Shown: in pieces, positions 58,993 to 64,000 of the stretch | Layout of the letters: every line of letters starts with the position of its first letter | How positions within the stretch are numbered: the first letter of the stretch is position 1 | From: Granulimonas faecalis | Lineage (GTDB): Bacteria; Actinomycetota; Coriobacteriia; Coriobacteriales; Atopobiaceae | Reading direction: 5' to 3' | DNA length: 64,000 nucleotides | NCBI RefSeq assembly: GCF_022834715.1 | Contig: NZ_BQKC01000001.1 | Span: 408,501-472,500, forward strand | Notes under the pieces: model-generated | Databases searched by the model: none | What the model saw: only the letters and a program-made list of their open reading frames with translations | Told to the model about the DNA's origin: nothing | Position numbers and translations under genes: made by a program

Positions 58993-59031
58993 AAAAGCGC
59001 GCCCCGGCCATGGCGGTCGGGGCGCGCTTTT
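58993..59031. terminator. Bidirectional terminator
   Basis: AAAAGCGCGCCCCGGCC pairs with GGTCGGGGCGCGCTTTT (one G-T pair), giving T runs on both strands, between the convergent surface-protein and murE-like genes. Confidence 0.92.
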
Positions 59032-59070
59032 ACGTGACGGGGTGCCGGGCGGGCCCGGTGTCCGTCGGGT

Positions 59071-60615
59071 CTAGCGGGCCTGTGGGGCCTCGGCGTCGTA
59101 GGCGGCCACGAGCCGGGCCAGGTGGGCGCCGTCGGGCTCGTAGGACACGTCCTCGTTGCCGATACGCATCTCGGTCTCTGCTCCCTTGCCCAGGGCGCAC
59201 ACCACCGTGCGGCCGCCGTGCTCGGCCACGTGGGCGCGGGCGTGGGCGAAGGCGAGCTCGCAGGCGGCCTCGCGGTCGGGTTCCTCCGCATGGGGGGTGC
59301 CCGGGGCCAGGTTGGCGGCGATCTTGTGGCAGAGCTCGGCCGGGTCCTCGGGGCCGGGGTCGTCCGATGTGAGGACCACGTAGTCGGCGCGGCGCGAGCC
59401 GATGGCCGGCAGGTCCCGGTAGCGGTCGAGGGCCTTGCCGCCGGAGACGCCGAAGAACGCCACCTTGTAGGCGCCGGGGAAGAACTCGTCCACGGTATCG
59501 AAGAACCGCCGGTAGGAGATGTCGTTGTGGGCGTAGTCCACGATGGTGACGATGGAGCCGTCGGCCGTGGGGCGCACCTCCATGCGCCCGGGCACGTGGG
59601 CGTCGGCCAGGGCGTCGAGGGCGGCCGGGTCCTCCACGCCCACGGCCCGGGCGCAGGCCACGGCCGCCAGGGCGTCCTCCACGTTGTGCTCGCCAAGGAG
59701 GCTCAGGTAGACGTCGCGGGTCCATTTGGGGGTGCGGCAGGTGAAGTCCATGCCGTGGGCGGCGGGCGCCACGGCGGTGGCGCAGACGTCTGCCGCGGGG
59801 TCGTCCAGGGAGAAGGTGGTCACCTCGGCGCCGCGGGCCCGGGCGGCCGCGAGAGCCTCGTCGGCGTGGTCGCCGGAGAGGTTGACGACGCAGCGGTCGG
59901 CCAGCTCGAAGATGCGCAGCTTGGCGGACAGGTAGTCCTCGAAGCTGGGATGCTCCACGGGAGAGACGTGGTCGTTGCCGATGTTGAGGAAGCACGCCAC
60001 CGAGAGCGAGAGGCCCAGCACGCGGTCGTACTTGAGGGCCTGGCTGGAGACCTCCATGACCACGCGCCTGAGGCCGGAGCGGCGGGCGTTGGCCAGGTGG
60101 CGCCAGAGGTCGGGCGGCTCCGGGGTGGTGTTGGCGCTCTCAAAGGTGCCCGTGCCGTCAAAGATGGCGTGGGTGCCAAAGATGGCGCAGGGCTCGGGCC
60201 CCGCGGCGTCGAGGAGCATCTGCAGCAGGTAGGCCGTGGTGGACTTGCCTTTGGTGCCGGTGATGCCCACGATCTGCAGGTCGCGGTCGGGGCTTCCCCA
60301 GGCGGCCTTGGAGACCCATGCCATGGCGGGGCGGATGTCGGCGCAGAGGATGCGGGGCACGTCCGGGGCCACGGCGGCGAACCCCGGGGCCGCGTCCGGC
60401 GTGCAGAGGTAGGCCGCGGCCCCTGCCTCGAGGGCGGCCGAGAGGAACTCCGGCCTGAAGGCCGCCCCCTTGCAGACGAAGATGTTTCCGGGGGTCACCT
60501 GGCGCGAGTCACAGGCGGCACCGGCCACGGCCACGGAGGGGTCGCCCTCCAGGGCGGCGTCGAGGCGGTGCTGGTCGAGGAGGGAGGCGAGCTCTCCCAG
60601 GGTGATGGTGTCCAT
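59071..60615 (-). CDS. murE: MurE-like UDP-MurNAc-tripeptide synthetase
   Basis: 514 residues from ATG 60615 (upstream frame is not protein-like). Mur ligase order: N-terminal UDP-MurNAc domain (ACDSRQVTPGNIFVCKGAAF), ATP P-loop GITGTKGKSTTAYLLQ, TTPEPPDLWRHL, MEVSSQALKYDRVLGL, NIGNDHVSPVEHPSFEDY, LGEHNVEDALAA, VTIVDYAHN. Adds the third amino acid to the peptidoglycan stem. The family contains MurE and MurE-like homologues; I cannot separate them by eye, and the DNPR-type diaminopimelate motif is not seen (TSDDPGPEDP is at its place), so lysine, ornithine or another residue may be added. Confidence 0.88.
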   Translation of the reverse strand: MDTITLGELASLLDQHRLDAALEGDPSVAVAGAACDSRQVTPGNIFVCKGAAFRPEFLSAALEAGAAAYLCTPDAAPGFAAVAPDVPRILCADIRPAMAWVSKAAWGSPDRDLQIVGITGTKGKSTTAYLLQMLLDAAGPEPCAIFGTHAIFDGTGTFESANTTPEPPDLWRHLANARRSGLRRVVMEVSSQALKYDRVLGLSLSVACFLNIGNDHVSPVEHPSFEDYLSAKLRIFELADRCVVNLSGDHADEALAAARARGAEVTTFSLDDPAADVCATAVAPAAHGMDFTCRTPKWTRDVYLSLLGEHNVEDALAAVACARAVGVEDPAALDALADAHVPGRMEVRPTADGSIVTIVDYAHNDISYRRFFDTVDEFFPGAYKVAFFGVSGGKALDRYRDLPAIGSRRADYVVLTSDDPGPEDPAELCHKIAANLAPGTPHAEEPDREAACELAFAHARAHVAEHGGRTVVCALGKGAETEMRIGNEDVSYEPDGAHLARLVAAYDAEAPQAR

Positions 60616-60962
60616 GGGTCCAAGTATGGCAGGGGCGCGCGCGGGTGCGGCCCGTTTGCTGGCCGCCACCACGGGGTGCCCACAGCGGCCGTTGCCCCCG
60701 CTTGGGGATGCTGTGGGTGGGGCGGGGCCCCGGTCCCGCGCGGCGTGGAAATTGTTCCAACCGACACAATCGAGCTGAGAGCTAAGTGTTTTTAATCGTT
60801 CACACCACGATAACGACCGTTTGGCATCCATCTATATATTTCAGACTGAAATGAGAGGACGAGACCATATCATAAGAATATCCGATGCATTGGTAAATAT
60901 ATAGGAATCAAAGACGGCACGGCATTGATTTGTCGTGTCGTCGCGCTTTACGGGGGTGCACC
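60616..60962. other. Intergenic region before the ABC-2 permease gene
   Basis: No gene. It carries the 29-bp repeat copy at 60662-60690, then an A/T-rich stretch (60780-60930) with probable promoter sequence, and a stem GACGGCACG/CGTGTCGTC at about 60914-60943 just before the permease start. Confidence 0.6.
60662..60690. repeat. 29-bp hairpin repeat, copy 1
   Basis: Begins GCCGCCACCACGGGG and ends CACAGCGGCC; identical at 28 of 29 positions to 62825-62853. The ends GGCCGC/GCGGCC can pair, as can GGG/CCC inside. Confidence 0.85.
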
Positions 60963-62147
60963 ATGGGCCGTTGGCCGTCGCTTGTCTGTTTGAAGGCTGT
61001 CCTATCGATGCGGGTTCTCTGGGGCGCCCTCCTGTTCCTGGCGCTCTTTCTCTTTTCTGCGTTCATCCAGAACTACCCGGCAACCGAGATGGGGCTCTCC
61101 TATGACATCCAAGGCGTTGCCGAGACAACCGAGTTCGAGATAGTGGGCTCTCACGACGGCGTGGACCCAAAGCTGCTGGATGCCTACCGTCGGCGGGAGG
61201 CGTTGCGCCAGGAGGCAGTTATGGCGGCGGATGCAGACGCCCAAATCGATGCGCTGGCTGCCCTCCGTCTTTTTGATGCGCGCACGTTGCTGCCGGTGTG
61301 GCCCGGGGCGACGGCGTCGGATTATGCGCAGAGGAGCCTCTGGGCCTCCTCCTATGAGGCGCTCGCGGGTCTTGAGGACCGTCAGGTGACCTCGCAGGTC
61401 CGGGAGGTGCCGGCCTCTCTCTACCTTGTGTACCAGGCAACATGGCTGCCCGCCGTGTATTGGGCCCTCCCGGGGGCGGTGGCCGTCTTTGCCGTAGGGA
61501 GGCTTGCGGACAAGGGGCGTCTCCTTTCCCAGCAGCCGATGCCTCCGTTGGGCACGTTCCTGCGCTCGCTGTTCCTGGCCTTCGTGGTGGCCCTGTTGCT
61601 GACGGTTGCGGCGGTTGTGCCGATCGCCCTGACGCTTACCGTGCTGAACGGGTGGGGAGACCCGGCATACCCGGTCTTCTCCATTGTGGATGGGCACGTC
61701 GACCGCCTGACGGTGGGGGCGGCGCTCGTCCGTTTGGCGGTGCTCTGGTGCGCGTTGACCGCCTTTGTGGTGGCGCTCGGCTCGCTGGCCCGGGCCTTGG
61801 GCGCCAACGCCCTGGTCTGTGCCGTCGTGTGCGTCGTGCCGGCGCTCTGCTCGCAGGTGCCCCTCGACGGCGAGTCGCCGGTCACCCGGTGGGTCCCGCT
61901 TGCCTATATGGAGCCGATGGCCCACATCGCCCTCTTTGACTTCTTCAGCCTGGCTCCCGGAGGACAGGAGCTGCTCAAGCTTCCCGGCAGCACGTGGGAC
62001 CAGGGTGTGATGGCCTTCTTGCTGTGGTCGTTCGTACTCGATGTCCTGGGGGTCGGGGCCGTGGCGGTACGGCAGGCCGTGAGGGGCCGCCGCGCCAGCC
62101 GCATGGGGAGGCGCATGGCGGCAGAAAGGGCTGGTGCTCCATGCTGA
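60963..62147 (+). CDS. ABC-2-type permease, unknown substrate
   Basis: 394 residues from ATG 60963 (GGGGGTG upstream). One helix at the N-terminus (LWGALLFLALFLFSAFI), a large extracytoplasmic loop (about 40-165) with no recognised domain, and five more helices. It overlaps the next ATPase gene by seven bases, the usual layout of two-component ABC exporters acting on peptides, antimicrobial compounds or lipids. Less GC-strict codon use than neighbours. Confidence 0.75.
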   Translation: MGRWPSLVCLKAVLSMRVLWGALLFLALFLFSAFIQNYPATEMGLSYDIQGVAETTEFEIVGSHDGVDPKLLDAYRRREALRQEAVMAADADAQIDALAALRLFDARTLLPVWPGATASDYAQRSLWASSYEALAGLEDRQVTSQVREVPASLYLVYQATWLPAVYWALPGAVAVFAVGRLADKGRLLSQQPMPPLGTFLRSLFLAFVVALLLTVAAVVPIALTLTVLNGWGDPAYPVFSIVDGHVDRLTVGAALVRLAVLWCALTAFVVALGSLARALGANALVCAVVCVVPALCSQVPLDGESPVTRWVPLAYMEPMAHIALFDFFSLAPGGQELLKLPGSTWDQGVMAFLLWSFVLDVLGVGAVAVRQAVRGRRASRMGRRMAAERAGAPC

Positions 62148-62820
62148 CCTGTGAAGACCTCACGCTCTCGTTTGGGAGCCGCCCCGTCCTCGGCGACGCC
62201 TCCCTATCCTTGCGGGAGGGCCAGGTCCTGGGCCTCGTGGCGCCCAACGGAAGCGGGAAAACGACACTGCTCAAAGCCCTGGCCGGAGCCCCTCTGGGGT
62301 CGGCGAGGGGCGCGGTGCAGGCTGACGGGGTGCCGGGCTGCCGGACGGGCGATTATCAGGAGCTGGTGTTCTATGCGCCGGGTGACGGCTCGTTGCTCTA
62401 CGGGGACCTGAACGCCCGCGACCATTTCGACCTGCTCGTGTCCCACTGGGGTATCGAGGATTCACCGGCGGAGCTCATGGAGCGGTGGGGGTCGCCGGAT
62501 TGGGCCGCAAACCGGTGTTTCGCTACTCCCAGGGCATGAGGCAGCAGTTGGTTCTCGGCCTCGCGTTCTCGTCGCCCGCCAAGTACCTTCTGCTGGACGA
62601 GCCCCTCAACGCCCTCGACCCCACGTGGAGCAGGCGTGCGCTCGGGTGGGTCAGGGCGGCGGCGGACGGGAGACGCGGGGTCCTCATGAGCTCCCATCTG
62701 CTGGACACGATCGACGCCGTGTGCGACGGGATGGTCTTCATCAAGGGGCACGAGCTCGTGGAGGTTTCCTCCGGCCAAGGTGCCAGGGAGGCCTATGACC
62801 GCCTCTATGGGGCGGTTTGA
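62141..62820 (+). pseudogene. ABC transporter ATPase, frameshifted
   Basis: Starts at ATG 62141 inside the permease gene end. Walker A VAPNGSGKTTLLKAL is in the first frame, and this frame stops at 62539. The signature FRYSQGMRQQLVLGLA, Walker B YLLLDEPLNALDP and the H-loop SSHLLD are in another frame running to 62820. The two join cleanly if one G is added to the run of five G at 62487-62491 (expected ERWGVAGLGRKPVFRYSQG). Either a disabling frameshift, a slippage-controlled gene or a sequencing error. Otherwise the domain order is normal. Confidence 0.8.
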
Positions 62821-62824
62821 CCGA

Positions 62825-62853
62825 GCCGCCATCACGGGGTGCCCACAGCGGCC
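62825..62853. repeat. 29-bp hairpin repeat, copy 2
   Basis: Same element as at 60662-60690 with one difference (ATC for ACC). It lies between the ATPase gene and tRNA-Val, just before a TATACT (62857-62862) that may be the -10 element for that tRNA. Confidence 0.85.
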
Positions 62854-62901
62854 ATGTATACTCAGGGACCGCGACGCCCGGCTGTGCCGGTGCCGCGCAG
62901 G

Positions 62902-62976
62902 GGGCGATTGGCGCAGCGGTAGCGCAGGTGCTTTACACGCACAAGGCCGGGGGTTCGAACCCCTCATCGCCCACCA
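62902..62976 (+). tRNA. tRNA-Val (TAC)
   Basis: 75 bases: acceptor GGGCGAT with ATCGCCC, D arm GCGCAGCGGTAGCGC, anticodon loop TTTACAC (anticodon TAC), T arm GGGGGTTCGAACCCCTC, encoded 3' CCA. Confidence 0.95.
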
Positions 62977-63029
62977 GGGATTCCGCGGGCCGGCCTCAGG
63001 GCCGGCCCTTTCGTGTACGGAGGAGAGCC

Positions 63030-63920
63030 ATGGGAGACACGCGCCCCATCGGTGTGTTCGACTCGGGCCTCGGTGGCCTCACGGTGGCGCGCGCCATCGC
63101 CACGGAGCTCCCGAGCGAGTCCATCCGGTACTTCGGCGACACCGAGCGCTGCCCCTACGGCGAGCGCCCCCAGGACGAGGTGCGCGGCTTCGTGGCCCAG
63201 CTGGCCCGCTGGTTCGACGCCCGCGACGTCAAGCTCCTCGTGGTGGCCTGCAACACCGCCACGGCCGCCGGCCTCTCCGTGGCCCAGCGCATGCTTGACA
63301 TCCCGGTGCTGGGCGTCATCGTGCCCGGCGCCCGGGCCGTGGTCCAGGCCACCCATACCCGGCGCGTGGGGGTGCTCGCCACCAAGGGCACCTGCGACTC
63401 CGGCCGGTACCGGCGCGCCATCCACGCCCTGGACGCCGGCGTCCGGGTGTGGCAGGCGCCGAGCCCGCGCTCCGTGGAGATCGTGGAGCGGGCCGTGGCG
63501 TCGCCCCATGCCATGGGGCGGGACTGGATGGGCGACAAGGACTACCTCGACACCGAGGAGGCCCTGGCCGTGGCCGCCGAGGACCTCGCGCCCCTCATGG
63601 GCCACGGTATCGACGCCGTCATCCTCGGCTGCACGCACTTTCCCCTGCTCAAGCAGGTCTACCAGCGGGTGCTGGGGCCCGGCGTCACCATCGTGAGCTC
63701 GGCCGAGGAGACCGCCCGGGAGGTGCGCCAGTACCTCGGGCGGGCGGGGGAGCTCGCCCCCGAGGGCCACCAGGCCAAGTACCACTTCGCCACCACCTCG
63801 CCCGAGCTCGCGCAGTTCTGCGTGGCGGGCGAGTACGTCTTCGGCCGCAAGCTGGAGGCCGTGGAGCACGTGGACGTGGCCGACCTCGAGGCCCTGGCAT
63901 CCGAAGGCTGGCCGCTGTAG
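63030..63920 (+). CDS. murI: Glutamate racemase
   Basis: 296 residues from ATG 63030 after GGAGGAGAG. Makes D-glutamate for peptidoglycan. The two catalytic cysteines are in VVACNTATAAG (Cys 74) and VILGCTHFPLL (Cys 201); N-terminal IGVFDSGLGGLTVARAI and GDTERCPYG are family signatures. Length normal. Monocistronic behind tRNA-Val. Confidence 0.97.
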   Translation: MGDTRPIGVFDSGLGGLTVARAIATELPSESIRYFGDTERCPYGERPQDEVRGFVAQLARWFDARDVKLLVVACNTATAAGLSVAQRMLDIPVLGVIVPGARAVVQATHTRRVGVLATKGTCDSGRYRRAIHALDAGVRVWQAPSPRSVEIVERAVASPHAMGRDWMGDKDYLDTEEALAVAAEDLAPLMGHGIDAVILGCTHFPLLKQVYQRVLGPGVTIVSSAEETAREVRQYLGRAGELAPEGHQAKYHFATTSPELAQFCVAGEYVFGRKLEAVEHVDVADLEALASEGWPL

Positions 63921-63925
63921 GCCGT

Positions 63926-63969
63926 GGCGGGGTGTCCCACCACCCGGACACTTTTGTCCCAATGTTCGG
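63926..63969. repeat. Two tandem 22-bp repeats, inverted copy of the 31335 family
   Basis: On the minus strand 63969-63948 reads CCGAACATTGGGACAAAAGTGT, close to the units at 31335-31400, and 63947-63926 is a second, more diverged unit. Placed directly after the murI stop. Confidence 0.85.
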
Positions 63970-64000
63970 GCACCTTTTCCCAGCCTCGCTTCGGCCGTCG

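Overview
The window is 64 kb of a very GC-rich bacterial chromosome. Third codon positions are almost all G or C, most genes have Shine-Dalgarno sites, and GTG and TTG starts are common. The gene content (paired LytR-CpsA-Psr proteins, a fructose PTS, a fibro-slime/SpaA surface protein, an SGNH-MazG protein, a DUF559-type nuclease, 3'-CCA encoded in the tRNA genes) best fits an actinobacterium of class Coriobacteriia, perhaps an Olsenella or Atopobiaceae relative. That placement is inference; there is no rRNA here to confirm it.

Layout. 0-6.2 kb: end of a purine permease, DNA-3-methyladenine glycosylase I, decayed intergenic DNA with palindromic repeats and gene remnants, a three-gene J-domain/HIRAN/Sel1 operon, a DUF3800 gene preceded by a self-terminating hairpin RNA, and a membrane-anchored XRE protein. 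6.3-16.9 kb: a defence island with an Mrr-type type IV restriction protein and a complete type I restriction-modification operon (radC, half-size hsdS, hsdR, hsdS, hsdM). It also carries a tyrosine recombinase and an inverted silent hsdS cassette holding two identical recognition domains, so it is almost certainly a specificity-switching locus. 17.2-22.3 kb: a five-gene nickel/peptide-type ABC importer with a 24-G homopolymer directly after the binding-protein stop. 22.4-26.9 kb: a phosphatase, then a lower-GC accessory cluster (XRE regulator, ImmA peptidase, DUF4417, two small proteins that may be a toxin-immunity pair). The DUF4417 leader can fold two mutually exclusive ways. 27-36 kb: a MerR/TipA regulator, guaA, two convergent LCP genes and metNIQ. 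36-48.4 kb: a DUF559-like nuclease, mfd, an SGNH-MazG fusion, a DivIC/FtsB-like protein, Ppx/GppA, two tRNAs, an orphan PTS IIB, a lipoprotein and two helical-repeat proteins. 48.7-64 kb: fructose PTS and 1-phosphofructokinase, an iron alcohol dehydrogenase, an MFS exporter, a 1503-residue surface protein, a MurE-like ligase, an ABC exporter whose ATPase is frameshifted, tRNA-Val and murI.

Functional themes. Cell-envelope construction (two LCPs, MurE-like, MurI, DivIC-like), nutrient import (MetNIQ, Nik/Dpp-type, PTS), and defence with phase variation. Three dispersed repeat families (24-bp palindromes in groups, 22-bp tandem units, and a 29-bp hairpin element) sit between genes. The strongest leads for something undescribed are the DUF3800 hairpin RNA, the DUF4417 switching leader, the J/HIRAN/Sel1 operon and the self-duplicated silent hsdS cassette. 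All calls come from reading sequence; no database search or folding program was run.
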